64,000 nucleotides of DNA from Mycobacterium sp. 1274761.0. GTDB lineage: Bacteria; Actinomycetota; Actinomycetes; Mycobacteriales; Mycobacteriaceae. Position numbers and translations under genes: made by a program. The notes below the pieces were generated by a model, which saw only the letters and a list, made by a program, of their open reading frames with translations, was not told the origin of the DNA and made no database searches. Numbering within the stretch: position 1 is the stretch's first letter; each line of letters opens with the position of its first letter. Of the stretch, positions 40,941-50,054 are shown piece after piece. Location of the stretch: assembly GCF_001668615.1 (NCBI RefSeq), contig NZ_LZMC01000076.1:1-64000 (forward strand), given 5' to 3'.

Positions 40941-41844
40941 GGGTGACCTCCTTGACCCAGGTCGGCACCGACGGCAGCAGCGGCCGCGGGTAGCGGTCGG
41001 AAAGCCACACCATCGAATTGGCGAGCAGATGGTACGGATGACGCGGGTTGGTGACGACGCCGGCATAGCGGCTGAGGAACCGGTACGTCGGAACGCGCTT
41101 GGTGTGTTGTCCGCGGTCGCCGAGCTCTTTGAACCGTTTGACGGCGCGGTACAGGCGCTCGGGCTCCATCCCCATCGCGGTGATCTCGTTTCGGATCCGG
41201 TTTATCAGGGGAGCACCTGTGATCAGGCCGATGATCAGGCCCGGCGTCGCATTGTGGCCGATGAAGTCGATCAGCATGCGTCGGACCTTGGCGTGCCCGA
41301 TCATGTCGAGAACCTCGAAATCGACCACGAGGTGCCGTGATTCGTCGTTGTTGATCTTTTCGAAGACCTGGTGGCAAACCGGGTCGTGCACCTCGTCGAG
41401 CAGAAACTTCAACAGCGCGCCGTCGAGGGCGACTTCCAGCATGGGAATCACCGTGCCCAGCAACGACAGCGGCATCTCGTCGGCCCACCGATCCAGCCAG
41501 TCGATGGACAACCGGATGTTCACGTTTGGTTCGGGCACTTCACCGTCGTCGAGCATCCCCCAACGTTTCATCAGCGCCAGTTCCGCGTTGGCGTGGCGCT
41601 GTTCCTCGGCGTGGAAATACCGGTAGATCTCGGCGATCGTGGGAGTAGGCGCCTTCTTCGCCAGCGCGGCGAAACCTCTGGCGCCGATGTTCTCGATCCA
41701 GCACAGGTCGGCCATGAATGCTTTCAGCTGCGGCCGTTGCTCGTCCGTGATCAGCTCCGCACCGGGTGCCTCCCAGTCGATATCGGCCAGTGCCCATTGC
41801 CGGTCCTTGATCTTGCTCAGCATGACGTCCATATCGATCGCCAT
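40924..41844 (-). CDS. ferritin-like diiron protein (AurF-like / metal-dependent hydrolase family)
   Basis: A 306-aa helical protein. Metal-ligand helices are visible as IYRYFHAEEQRHANAEL (E-x-x-x-H type) and FEKINNDESRHLVVDFEVLD (E-x-x-H), with earlier Glu in CWIENIGARGF. It resembles diiron oxygenases of the AurF group that often accompany mycobacterial FMO/SDR operons. ATG 41844 follows AGGAGGGC. It overlaps the FMO gene by 17 bp, so the two are translationally coupled. The substrate is unknown; oxygenation or desaturation of a lipid is the likely chemistry class. Confidence 0.85.
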   Translation of the reverse strand: MAIDMDVMLSKIKDRQWALADIDWEAPGAELITDEQRPQLKAFMADLCWIENIGARGFAALAKKAPTPTIAEIYRYFHAEEQRHANAELALMKRWGMLDDGEVPEPNVNIRLSIDWLDRWADEMPLSLLGTVIPMLEVALDGALLKFLLDEVHDPVCHQVFEKINNDESRHLVVDFEVLDMIGHAKVRRMLIDFIGHNATPGLIIGLITGAPLINRIRNEITAMGMEPERLYRAVKRFKELGDRGQHTKRVPTYRFLSRYAGVVTNPRHPYHLLANSMVWLSDRYPRPLLPSVPTWVKEVTHEPAA

Positions 41845-41854
41845 CGATGCCCTC

Positions 41855-42685
41855 CTAGGTGATGATCCGTGTGCTGAGACCGGCGGCGCGGGTATATACC
41901 GTCGGGGTGAAACGTTTGATCGCCCAGCCGATTCGGGCATCGGGTTGCGGCATGCAGTAGAGGCCGCCACGATCAAGGGTGTCCAGGCAGGTGCGGGCCA
42001 CCCGTTGGGGGGAGAAGCCGGTCCAGCGCATGAGCCGGTCGGCCATCTGCGTCGACTTGTCGCTGATCCGGCCGGAGCCGACGATGTTCGTCTTCACGAA
42101 CGTGGGGCAGAGCGCCGTGACATGCACACCGGTGCCGGACAGTTCGGCCGCCAACGTCTCCGACAGCGACAGCACGCCGGCCTTGCTCACGTTGTAGGCC
42201 GCCATCCCCGGGGCCGCGCCAAACGCCGCGGCCGAGGCCACGTTGATGATGCCGCCGTATCCGGCGTCGCGCAGTATGGGTGCAAAGACCTGGCAGCCGT
42301 GGATCGGGCCCCACAGGTTGACACCGAGCACCCAGTTCCAGTCGTCGATATCGATCGCACCGATCGGGGCACCGCCGGCACCGACGCCGGCATTGTTGAT
42401 CACCAACGACGGCGGCGCTGCAAACCAGTTCTGCGCCGCGTCGGCGAGGGCGAAGACGTCGTCGAGACGTGTCACATCGCAACGTACTGCCAACGCCTCC
42501 CCGCCGGCGCCGGTGATGTCGTCAGCTGTTGCGCGCGCGGCTGTTTCGTCAATATCGCTGCACACCACCCGGCCACCCCGGCGGGCGAGTTCGACTGCGA
42601 AGGCCGCTCCGATGCCGCTACCCGCGCCGGTGATGACGGCGGCGGCGTCGCGACTGCGTTTGTTTCCTGAGAAGGGAAAAGCCAT
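41855..42685 (-). CDS. short-chain dehydrogenase, SadH-like (Rv3085 type)
   Basis: A 276-aa classical SDR. The cofactor motif is AVITGAGSGIGAAFAVEL (TGxxxGIG), followed by VCSDIDE (acidic residue favouring NAD), NNAGVG and catalytic Tyr/Lys in MAAYNVSKAGVL. The start MAFPFSGNKRSRDA resembles the SDR of the mymA operon. ATG 42685 follows GAAGGGAAAA (weak site). It is spaced 5 bp from the upstream esterase and 10 bp from the diiron gene, consistent with one operon. Confidence 0.9.
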   Translation of the reverse strand: MAFPFSGNKRSRDAAAVITGAGSGIGAAFAVELARRGGRVVCSDIDETAARATADDITGAGGEALAVRCDVTRLDDVFALADAAQNWFAAPPSLVINNAGVGAGGAPIGAIDIDDWNWVLGVNLWGPIHGCQVFAPILRDAGYGGIINVASAAAFGAAPGMAAYNVSKAGVLSLSETLAAELSGTGVHVTALCPTFVKTNIVGSGRISDKSTQMADRLMRWTGFSPQRVARTCLDTLDRGGLYCMPQPDARIGWAIKRFTPTVYTRAAGLSTRIIT

Positions 42686-42690
42686 GTGCC

Positions 42691-43674
42691 TTAACCCGCC
42701 CGACGATCGGCGACGGTACGGGTCAGCGACTCGGTGATGAATCGAGCCACCGCGTGCATGGCGGGACGGGCCTCGGGCGAGACGCGGGGCAGCGCGTGGA
42801 ATACATGCATCTGGTCCGGCCAGATCTGCAGGTGGCAATCACCACCGGCGCCGCGGATGTCCGAGGCGAGGGCCCTGGCGTCGGCGACCAGGAATTCGGC
42901 ACCTCCGGCGTGGATGAGCGTCCGCGGTAGCGTCCTCCCCCCGGCAACGTCGAGCGTCAGCCGCGGATGAGCGAGATCGCTTTGGCCGCAATACAACTTG
43001 ACGAGCCGTTCGGCGTCGCGAACCCGGATCACCGGGTCGGGCCGCAGTTCCTCCCGAACGCGCGCAAGCCCGAAGGTCATGTCGAACAGCGGTGATAGCA
43101 GCACAAGGCTCGCCGGATGCGCGACATCGTCATCCAGTGTGAGGTCGACAGCCAGATGGCCGCCGGCGGAGTCGCCGGCGATGACCATCCGATCGGGGGC
43201 AAGGCCGTGTACCGAGGTCAACCAATCCCAGCCGGTCCGCACGTCGTCTGCGGCAGTGGGGAATCGGTGGCGTGGTGCAAGCCGGTAAGCCACCACGAAC
43301 ACCGGCAGGCCCGTCAACCGCGACAGCCATGAGGTCAACCGGCGGTGGGTGCGGGGTGAACACAGGGCATAGCCGCTGCCGTGGATGTAGTAGATGGCCG
43401 ACGAAGTGGAGTTGACGCCGTTCGCGCGCACCCATTCGCCGACGAGCCTCCGGCCGTCGGCCAGTACGGTGTCGACGCTTTCCACACGAGTGCCGCCGCC
43501 CAGTGCTGGGCCGGCGACGTCCATGAGGGCGGCGAGGATTCGGCGCGACAGCCACAGTCCCCAGGCCCGATCAAACGGCAGCAAACCGGTGAGGGGCCGA
43601 ATCGTTCTGGTGCTGAGCGCCGCGGCGGCACGGGATCGGACAGAGCCGTGCATCACACGGTCGCTTTCGGCCAT
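42691..43674 (-). CDS. alpha/beta hydrolase, HSL/LipR-like esterase
   Basis: A 327-aa hormone-sensitive-lipase-type esterase. Oxyanion motif YYIHGSGYALCSP (H-G-x-G), nucleophile VIAGDSAGGHLAVDL (G-D-S-A-G), and late HVFHALP with the catalytic His after LIHAGGAEFLVADA (Asp region). ATG 43674 is preferred over TTG 43686. First gene of the mymA-like operon; an upstream tandem operator at 43691-43721 probably controls it. Hydrolyses short or medium acyl esters by family; the true substrate is unknown. Confidence 0.9.
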   Translation of the reverse strand: MAESDRVMHGSVRSRAAAALSTRTIRPLTGLLPFDRAWGLWLSRRILAALMDVAGPALGGGTRVESVDTVLADGRRLVGEWVRANGVNSTSSAIYYIHGSGYALCSPRTHRRLTSWLSRLTGLPVFVVAYRLAPRHRFPTAADDVRTGWDWLTSVHGLAPDRMVIAGDSAGGHLAVDLTLDDDVAHPASLVLLSPLFDMTFGLARVREELRPDPVIRVRDAERLVKLYCGQSDLAHPRLTLDVAGGRTLPRTLIHAGGAEFLVADARALASDIRGAGGDCHLQIWPDQMHVFHALPRVSPEARPAMHAVARFITESLTRTVADRRAG

Positions 43675-43690
43675 GCCTGAGTACAACAGT

Positions 43691-43721
43691 CAATGTCGAC
43701 ATTTGTCAATGTCAACATTTG
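43691..43721. promoter_or_regulatory. tandem 15-bp operator upstream of the mymA-like operon
   Basis: CAATGTCGACATTTG (43691-43705) and CAATGTCAACATTTG (43707-43721) are near-identical copies with a 16-base period. The first contains the perfect palindrome AATGTCGACATT. The second is the same with one changed base. The spacing places two dimers 1.5 helical turns apart. They lie 17 bp upstream of the esterase ATG. The regulator may be the MerR protein at the end of this operon or an unlinked protein. Confidence 0.75.
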
Positions 43722-43727
43722 AAATTG

Positions 43728-45647
43728 TCAGCGCGGTGGGTCGCCTCGCCAGGTGAAGCTGTTGACGTATTTGCCCATGTCGAGGGCAAGTTGCAGGTTC
43801 GCGCCTGACGGTTTACCGATTCCGGAATCGGGGCCGAACTGCCGGAACGGGCCTACGGCCGCGGCGACAAGGGCGAGGTCGCGTTTCACCGCCACCATCG
43901 CGATCACCCGCATTCGCATGTAGTTGCTGTTGGCACCTTGGGGCCAGCAGTCGGCTACCAGCCCGTAGCCGGGTTGGTAGCCCACCATCGCGTTGGGGAT
44001 CTCATACGCCAGCTTGCTATCGGGAAAGGTGTCCCGCACAAGGCTTTTCGCGATCTGTTCAGGGGAGCGCCCGTTCGCCGGCCTGCTCATCAACTGCATG
44101 GTGCCGCCGTCACCACCAAGGAAATCGGCACGTACGCCGGTGGGGCTGGTGGTGATCCGGTACGCCTGGCTCTCGGCGGGGTAGGACACGGAAAAGCTTC
44201 CATCTGGCGCGGTGAAACGGGGATTGACCGCGACGGGCTCGCCGGTTGGGGGGTGCCCGCATTCGGGCGGGCAGACGTAGCGTGCCGGTGGCTTGTGGAT
44301 GATCACCGACAACGCGACCAGCGCGAGCGCCACGGCGACGATGCCGCTGCCCCAGGTCCGCAGCAGCCTGCCATGCGAGGTCTGCTGTATCGGCGCGCTG
44401 CTGTAGGCACCGGCGGTGGTGGAGTAGCCCGGATGTGTGGCGTCACCCGGTTCGTCGGCATCCGGGATCGTCGGTCGCGATTCGCGCCGGTGTCGTCGTG
44501 ACGAGCGGGAGGCGGCCCTGGTCGCCGCCCCGCATGCAGGGCAGAACGCCATGTCGGGGACGACGTGGTGGCAGTGCGGGCACAGAATGGGGTCATCGGA
44601 ATGGATTTCGTCGTGCTCCTCGTGCAGCAGTGCGAGATGCAGTCCGATTCGTAGTAACAAGAGCGCGACCATTGCGACCGCCAGGTGGACGGCCAGCTGC
44701 AACCACTGCGGAATGTGGGTTATATCAACCAGTCCCAGCGCGGCGTAGACACCGACCACGGCCGCGGCGAATAGGGCGAGCGCGGCACGGACACGTCCGG
44801 GATGCTGATGCGTTTTGCTGGGCGGTCGAGTGAACCACAGCGCCGCGCCGATGAGGCCGCCGACGGCCGCTGCCGTCAACGGCACCGCCAGCCCGCGAAT
44901 GCCCGCCTCGACAATGAGGGACTGGACGGGGCGGCTGCGGGAGACCATTCCGGTCGCGAATTGTGGCGCCAACCGGGTGATCGTCGCCGCTGCGGTGAAC
45001 GCCAGCGCCCCGAGTGCACCGATCCTGAAGCCGTCCAACGATTCCCGGTCCGACGGCCGCATCAGGCGCACCACCACAGCGGGCACGAGCATGACGATCA
45101 TGCCGCCGACCGGGATGCCGAGACCTTCGCGAAGCATCCGCCCCGCTGCGATGCCGGCACCCAGCGGCACACCGTACGAGCGGGCGACCACCGCGCCGGT
45201 CAAGAGTACCCAGCCGACGCCGAGGCCGATGCCGAGTGCGGTGGCGAGAAATAATGTGCTGGTGGGCAAATCGCGTCGGGCATCGGTTTCGCGCATGTAC
45301 AGAACGAACAAGAACGGCAGGCCGAGCGCGGCGACGGTGATCAACGCCGCGGGCATCCGAAGCGAGGCAAACGTGACCAGGCCGACCAATACGACGATCA
45401 GCACGACGCGGAACGGCCTGCGGGAGCGGTGCGGTAGGTGTGGGAACAGCGAGCTGGCCAACGACGGCCGCAGCAGATGCTCGCCCGGCGCGGCGCCGTA
45501 GGCGCGGAGCCGCAACCACGGCGGGCCGTTTCCCTTACGGGCGGTGAGGAAGTCGCCGCACAACCCGCAGAATTGGCCTGCGGGGACGTCGGTTTGGCAG
45601 ACCTGGCACTGCATCATGGCCGGCGCATCGTCGGTGGGCGTGCTCAC
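43728..45647 (-). CDS. multi-zinc-ribbon polytopic membrane protein with exported C-terminal domain
   Basis: 639 aa. N-terminal zinc ribbon with Cys14/17 and Cys27/30 (CQVC...CGLC), then about nine to ten hydrophobic helices between residues ~80 and ~345. A second zinc ribbon follows (CPHCHHVVPDMAFCPACG), then a charged loop, one more helix (about 425-443), a Cys pair (VCPPECGHPP), and a ~150-aa C-terminal domain with FTAPDGSFSVSYPAESQAY. No known enzyme motif. It starts on a GTGA overlap with the sedolisin gene, so they are coupled. I infer a membrane partner or regulator of that protease. Function unknown. Confidence 0.8.
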   Translation of the reverse strand: MSTPTDDAPAMMQCQVCQTDVPAGQFCGLCGDFLTARKGNGPPWLRLRAYGAAPGEHLLRPSLASSLFPHLPHRSRRPFRVVLIVVLVGLVTFASLRMPAALITVAALGLPFLFVLYMRETDARRDLPTSTLFLATALGIGLGVGWVLLTGAVVARSYGVPLGAGIAAGRMLREGLGIPVGGMIVMLVPAVVVRLMRPSDRESLDGFRIGALGALAFTAAATITRLAPQFATGMVSRSRPVQSLIVEAGIRGLAVPLTAAAVGGLIGAALWFTRPPSKTHQHPGRVRAALALFAAAVVGVYAALGLVDITHIPQWLQLAVHLAVAMVALLLLRIGLHLALLHEEHDEIHSDDPILCPHCHHVVPDMAFCPACGAATRAASRSSRRHRRESRPTIPDADEPGDATHPGYSTTAGAYSSAPIQQTSHGRLLRTWGSGIVAVALALVALSVIIHKPPARYVCPPECGHPPTGEPVAVNPRFTAPDGSFSVSYPAESQAYRITTSPTGVRADFLGGDGGTMQLMSRPANGRSPEQIAKSLVRDTFPDSKLAYEIPNAMVGYQPGYGLVADCWPQGANSNYMRMRVIAMVAVKRDLALVAAAVGPFRQFGPDSGIGKPSGANLQLALDMGKYVNSFTWRGDPPR

Positions 45648-47248
45648 GCTGTCATCTTCTGCAGGATCAGAATGTTGCGCACGAGGTTGTCGACGTCGGG
45701 TGTGCCCAGGCCGGTGGCCAGGTCGTACCCGGGTGCGGCGATCGCGACCGCATTGCCGCCGAGGGTCACGTCGCGGAAGCCGGGCAGTCGTGAGCCCTCG
45801 GCGACCTTGTACAGCAACGGGTTCAGCTCACCGAGGGCGCGTCCGCCGTTGGCGATCAGCCACTGGTTCATCACCGCCGCCAGCCCGGCCCACAGCGGTG
45901 CCGCTTGAGACGTGCCGCCGCCGACCAGTTGCTTGCCGTTGAACACGATCTTCACGCCGGTGAACTGGTCGGCGACCGCGGACACGTCGGGAGTGAGCCT
46001 GCGGCCCTGATCGCGGTCCGGCAGCACCGAGCGCTGCCAGCCGGGACGATCGAACAGGTTGGACACCCCGCCGCCACTTCCCAGCGACAGGGGGACGTCG
46101 AACCAGGCCTGTTCGGACTGCCACACGCCGGTGGCGTCGGTAGACAGGGTGGTGCCGCCGACGTTGGTCATTTCCGGCACGGAAGCAACGGAATCGAGAC
46201 CGATGTCGGCATCGCTCGGTGGGGACGACCAGTCCTGACCGCCCTTGCATTCGAGTCCGGCGAGATCACCGCTGGCATTGAAAGCCGTTGTGCCCCTTGA
46301 GTGTGCGGTAGCGAGCGCAGAGCGCACCGGCGCCATGTCGGCTGCGGTGATGAGCTTGTCGCAACCCCATCCGATCGAGAAGCTCCACACCGCGTCGGGG
46401 AACTGCCGGTCGGCGGATTCGAGCATTGCCGCGATCTTCTCGTAGGCGCCACCACCATCCACTGTGGGCCGCGCGTTGATGACGACCTTCTTCGCATCGG
46501 GCGCGATCGCGTGAGCGACCTCGAGGTCCATCGTGGTTTCGCCGCGGGGTTCGGCAGGCTGCCCGCCGACAACGGTGGGCGTGAACTTCGGCAGGCCGTA
46601 CAGCGCCGCGAAGCTGTCGAGGTCGGCTTGGTCGAACCCGTCGAAGGCGAAGATCACGATGGTCTGGCCCTTGCCGGTGAAACCCTGCGAGGTGAGCTTG
46701 GTGACGTTGTAGGTGTTGCGCAGTGCGCTGGGCTGCAGTCCCTGATCGGGCACGTCGGTGGGAATCATCGGTGGCTTCGACATGTGATGCGGCGTGTAGC
46801 TGAGGATCCTGCCGAGTTCGACGACCTCCGGCCGCAGTTCATGAGGCACCGACGGCTGCTGCGGGGATGCATAGAACAGCTGGCCGCGCCGCCCGCGGTA
46901 GTCGTGCACCTCGACGCCGAATGCGGTGCCCACGCTGTTGGCATCGCCTTCGACAATGGCCCAATTCTGGCCGGGCCGCCATCGCACCGACAGGCCCCGG
47001 TGTCGTGCCCAACCCATCAGCCGGTCCGGATGGGACGAGTTTTGCAGGGCTACGGTCAGCTGAGTGTCATCGCGGTGGGAGGGCCCGAGATCCGTTGAGG
47101 CACTGAGCAACAACGCGAACGGGCCGCCGATCGACGCCGGCGTGTTGGGCACCCGCGTGACCCGCAGATCCGACGCAAGCACCAGCACCCCCGCCGCCGC
47201 AATCAGCGCCAGCAGTCGGTGCCCGGCGCTTGTCCGCCAACCGGGCAC
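45644..47248 (-). CDS. S53 family (sedolisin/kumamolisin) serine-carboxyl peptidase, exported
   Basis: 534 aa. A hydrophobic N-terminal segment (about 11-27) acts as signal or anchor. The activation prodomain (about 45-160) is followed by the catalytic domain. The family's Glu-Asp-Ser set is present: Glu237 and Asp241 (GETTMDLEVA), oxyanion Asp328 (FNASGDLAG) and Ser447 (GGGTSQAAPLWAG). The C-terminal calcium site is suggested by FRDVTLGGN and PGYDLATGLGTP. Acid-active endopeptidases by family. GTG start 9 bp after a small lipoprotein gene and GTGA overlap with the zinc-ribbon membrane gene downstream define a three-gene unit. Confidence 0.92.
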   Translation of the reverse strand: MPGWRTSAGHRLLALIAAAGVLVLASDLRVTRVPNTPASIGGPFALLLSASTDLGPSHRDDTQLTVALQNSSHPDRLMGWARHRGLSVRWRPGQNWAIVEGDANSVGTAFGVEVHDYRGRRGQLFYASPQQPSVPHELRPEVVELGRILSYTPHHMSKPPMIPTDVPDQGLQPSALRNTYNVTKLTSQGFTGKGQTIVIFAFDGFDQADLDSFAALYGLPKFTPTVVGGQPAEPRGETTMDLEVAHAIAPDAKKVVINARPTVDGGGAYEKIAAMLESADRQFPDAVWSFSIGWGCDKLITAADMAPVRSALATAHSRGTTAFNASGDLAGLECKGGQDWSSPPSDADIGLDSVASVPEMTNVGGTTLSTDATGVWQSEQAWFDVPLSLGSGGGVSNLFDRPGWQRSVLPDRDQGRRLTPDVSAVADQFTGVKIVFNGKQLVGGGTSQAAPLWAGLAAVMNQWLIANGGRALGELNPLLYKVAEGSRLPGFRDVTLGGNAVAIAAPGYDLATGLGTPDVDNLVRNILILQKMTA

Positions 47249-47257
47249 CGGCGTGGA

Positions 47258-47536
47258 CTAGTTGTCGCCGGGTTCGGCGGTCGGAGCCGGAGGCGCCTTG
47301 ATGTTGGGCGAGAACGGGTTCGGGCCAGTGGGATCGAGGCGCGGCGCCTTCTCCGTCGGCGAAGCGGGTGGCGGTGCCGTCGTGGTGGTCGTCGTGGTGG
47401 TCGTCGTGGTCGTGGTCGACGTCTCGGGAGCCTTCTCCTCCTCCTTCGCGCAGGCGGCGGACAGCCCGACCAGGGCGATGATTGCCGCGGCGCCGGCGAT
47501 GGCCGGAATGCGACGAGCCGAACGACGTGTCGTCAT
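47258..47536 (-). CDS. small Thr-rich lipoprotein
   Basis: 92 aa from ATG 47536. Basic N-terminus (TTRRSARR), hydrophobic segment, and a relaxed lipobox ending LSAAC (Cys near residue 29), followed by Lys/Glu residues, a run of thirteen Thr (about 40-52) and a Pro-rich tail. The Thr run comes from GTC/GTG-type repeats on the + strand at about 47378-47420. It is probably a wall-anchored spacer or scaffold, possibly O-mannosylated as Thr/Pro-rich mycobacterial lipoproteins often are. First gene of the unit with the sedolisin; function unknown. Confidence 0.75.
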   Translation of the reverse strand: MTTRRSARRIPAIAGAAAIIALVGLSAACAKEEEKAPETSTTTTTTTTTTTTTAPPPASPTEKAPRLDPTGPNPFSPNIKAPPAPTAEPGDN

Positions 47537-47719
47537 GATTTTCCTATCTGTCCCCCGACTTGCGAATTGACCGCTCCTGAGTTCTTTCCGAAGAAACAAT
47601 ATCCGAATAACGAATTACCGCCCACCGATGTGCAGGCGATTCCGCGGTAGGCGAACGGTAGGCCCAGGCGGAGCCACCGGCGCTTGACGGTGTCGGTGGG
47701 CGGGTGTTTACTCGTCGTA

Positions 47720-47735
47720 TCGAACAAAGTTTCGA
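47720..47735 (+). promoter_or_regulatory. LexA (SOS) box upstream of imuA'
   Basis: TCGAAC-AAAG-TTTCGA matches the mycobacterial SOS box TCGAAC-N4-GTTCGA at 11 of 12 defined positions. LexA control of imuA'-imuB is established in mycobacteria. The box ends immediately before an in-frame ATG (47736), which makes that ATG an unlikely start. Confidence 0.9.
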
Positions 47736-47771
47736 ATGACGGATGATTCTGATGGGGCGGAAGGTGCTGTT

Positions 47772-48470
47772 GTGACCGCTGCGATGGACCTGGATCGGCG
47801 CGGGCTTGACCGTGCTGAGCAGGTAGAACGCCTGCGCCGAAAGATGGCGGCGATATCCGGGAAGGTCGGTCAGGGTCGACGCGGACAGATGGCGTCGAAC
47901 GATGTCCTTCCGCAGTCGGAGAGTTTGCTGCCGCTGCCCGGATCCTCCGACGCCGAGGCATTACCGACCGCGTTGCCGAGGGGGACGGTGGCGGTGCTGG
48001 CGGGTGCCCGATCGCTGGCGCTGGGCATGGTGGCGTCGGTAACGGCGGCGGGCGGGCATGCGGCCATCGTCGGACAGCCCGACATCGGTCTGCTTGCGGC
48101 CGTGGAGATGGGAGCCGATCTCAGCCGACTTGCCGTCATCCCCGAACCGGGTGCAGACCCCATTGAGGTGGCGGCGGTGCTGATGGACGGCATGGATCTG
48201 GTGCTGCTCGGCCTCGGCGGGCGCTGCGTGCCCGCGACCCGGGCGCGCGCCGTAGTGGCCCGTGCGCGGCAGAAGGGGTGCACGCTGTTGGTCACCGGTG
48301 GCGACTGGCAGGGCGCAACGGCTCGCCTGGAGGCGAGGGTCTGCGGTTACGAAGTGACCGGTGGCAGCGGTGGCCGGCCCGTATCGGGATGCGGACGGAT
48401 CAGCCGGGTGCGGTTGGCCATGCGGGCGAGGGGGCGGGCCGTTGGGTCGGTGCATGCGGTAGGCGAATGA
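47772..48470 (+). CDS. imuA': mutasome accessory protein ImuA'
   Basis: A RecA-fold-like protein needed with ImuB and DnaE2 for DNA-damage-induced mutagenesis. 232 aa from GTG 47772, chosen because GGAAGG lies seven bases upstream and because the ATG at 47736 abuts the SOS box. Visible: [39 protein letters not shown] and [13 protein letters not shown], the remnants of a RecA-like core without a clear Walker A. The stop overlaps the imuB ATG (ATGA). Same order as Rv3395c-Rv3394c. No nuclease or polymerase motif is visible. Confidence 0.9.
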   Translation: MTAAMDLDRRGLDRAEQVERLRRKMAAISGKVGQGRRGQMASNDVLPQSESLLPLPGSSDAEALPTALPRGTVAVLAGARSLALGMVASVTAAGGHAAIVGQPDIGLLAAVEMGADLSRLAVIPEPGADPIEVAAVLMDGMDLVLLGLGGRCVPATRARAVVARARQKGCTLLVTGGDWQGATARLEARVCGYEVTGGSGGRPVSGCGRISRVRLAMRARGRAVGSVHAVGE

Positions 48471-50035
48471 GCGCGTCGCGGGTCCTGGCCCTCTGGTGTA
48501 TGGATTGGCCCGCGGTGGCCGCAGCGGCCGCGGCCGACCTGGCTGCGACAACTCCTGTGGCGGTCACCCTGGCCAATAGGGTCATCGCCTGTTCGGCGTC
48601 GGCCCGTGCGGCGGGGGTGCGCCGCGGCCTGCGCCGCAGGGAGGCTCAGGCCAGGTGTCCGCAGCTGCACGTCGTCACCGCCGACCCGGCGCGCGATGCC
48701 CGTCATTTCGAGAACGTGACGGCCGCGGTGGACGATCTGGTGCCGCGCGCCGAGGTGCTGCGGCCGGGACTGCTGGCAGTGCCGGTGCGCGGCGCGGCCC
48801 GCTATTTCGGATCCGAGCAGGCCGCCGCCGAGCGGTTGATCGATGCGGTGGCATCAGCCGGAGCCGAATGTCAGGTGGGAGTCGCCGACCGGCTGCCCAC
48901 CGCGGTCTTCGCCGCACGAGCCGGACGGATCATCGAGCCGGGCAAGGACGCGGTGTTCTTGTCCGCGCTGTCCATCCGGCAGCTGGCCACCGAACCGAGC
49001 CTCGCCGCACCCGGGCGGGAAGATTTGGCAGACCTGTTGTGGCGCATGGGGATCCGAAACATCGGACAGTTCGCTGCCCTCTCTCGCGCCGATGTGGCCT
49101 CTCGATTCGGGACTGACGCGGTGGCCGCACATCGCTTCGCGCGGGCCGAACCGACCCGCGGCCCGTCGGGACGCGAACCGCCGCCGGACCTCGACGCCAT
49201 GATGGACTGTGACCCGCCGATCGACCGGGTCGACGCTGCCGCGTTCGCGGGCCGATCGCTGGCAGGCGATCTGCATCGCAGTCTGGAGGCGGCAGGTGTC
49301 GGCTGCACCCGGCTGGCCATCCATGCCGTGACCGCCAATGGTGAAGAGCTGAGCCGGGTTTGGCGATGCGCGGAACCGCTGACCGAGGACGCGACGGCCG
49401 ACCGTGTGCGCTGGCAGCTCGACGGTTGGTTGAATCGCCGCAATCCCAACGACCGGCCGACCGCGCCGATCACCGTGTTGCGGCTGCAGCCGGTGGAAGT
49501 GGTCTCGGCCGAGGCGTTGCAACTGCCGCTGTGGGGCGGCCTCGGCGAAGAGGACCGGTTACGCGCCCGCCGCGCGCTGGTTCGGGTGCAAGGTCTGCTC
49601 GGGCCCGACGCGGTGATGGTCCCGGTGCTCAGCGGCGGCCGTGGCCCCGCCGAACGCATCACCTTGACGCCGTTGGGTGACGAACCGGTTCCGCTTGCCG
49701 ACCCCGGTCAGCCGTGGCCGGGACAACTGCCCGAGCCATCCCCGACCGTGCTGCTCGACGATCCGGTCGAAGTGCTTGACGCCGAAGGCAATCCGGTGCG
49801 GGTGACCAGTCGGGGGTTGTTCTCCGCAGACCCTGCACGGTTGACCGCCCCCGGCCGGGAGGGCGCATTGTCCTGGTGGGCCGGGCCATGGCCCGTCGAC
49901 GAGCGGTGGTGGGATCCCGACCGCAAGGCCGGGCGTACCGCCCGGGCCCAGGTGCTGCTTGACGGAAAACCCGGGCAGGCGTTGCTGCTGTGCTACCGCC
50001 AGCGGAGGTGGTATCTGGAAGGCATCTACGAGTAG
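48467..50035 (+). CDS. imuB: Y-family polymerase-like protein ImuB (catalytically inactive)
   Basis: 522 aa. A Y-family polymerase fold begins at [15 protein letters not shown]; the conserved catalytic acidic residues of Y-family polymerases are not present at the start (the DxD-like position reads CMDWPAVA) or in the palm, as known for ImuB. A helix-hairpin-helix-like [18 protein letters not shown] follows, and the sequence LQLPLWGGL is a candidate beta-clamp-binding motif. In M. tuberculosis ImuB acts as the hub joining DnaE2, ImuA' and the clamp. Coupled to imuA' by ATGA; dnaE2 lies 5 kb downstream. Confidence 0.93.
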   Translation: MSASRVLALWCMDWPAVAAAAAADLAATTPVAVTLANRVIACSASARAAGVRRGLRRREAQARCPQLHVVTADPARDARHFENVTAAVDDLVPRAEVLRPGLLAVPVRGAARYFGSEQAAAERLIDAVASAGAECQVGVADRLPTAVFAARAGRIIEPGKDAVFLSALSIRQLATEPSLAAPGREDLADLLWRMGIRNIGQFAALSRADVASRFGTDAVAAHRFARAEPTRGPSGREPPPDLDAMMDCDPPIDRVDAAAFAGRSLAGDLHRSLEAAGVGCTRLAIHAVTANGEELSRVWRCAEPLTEDATADRVRWQLDGWLNRRNPNDRPTAPITVLRLQPVEVVSAEALQLPLWGGLGEEDRLRARRALVRVQGLLGPDAVMVPVLSGGRGPAERITLTPLGDEPVPLADPGQPWPGQLPEPSPTVLLDDPVEVLDAEGNPVRVTSRGLFSADPARLTAPGREGALSWWAGPWPVDERWWDPDRKAGRTARAQVLLDGKPGQALLLCYRQRRWYLEGIYE

Positions 50036-50054
50036 GTGTTGTCCGGAGGGAATC

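Noticed and set aside
47378..47420. GTG/GTC trinucleotide-like repeat as a possible regulatory microsatellite
   Set aside because: It encodes the Thr run of the small lipoprotein on the minus strand, which explains it.
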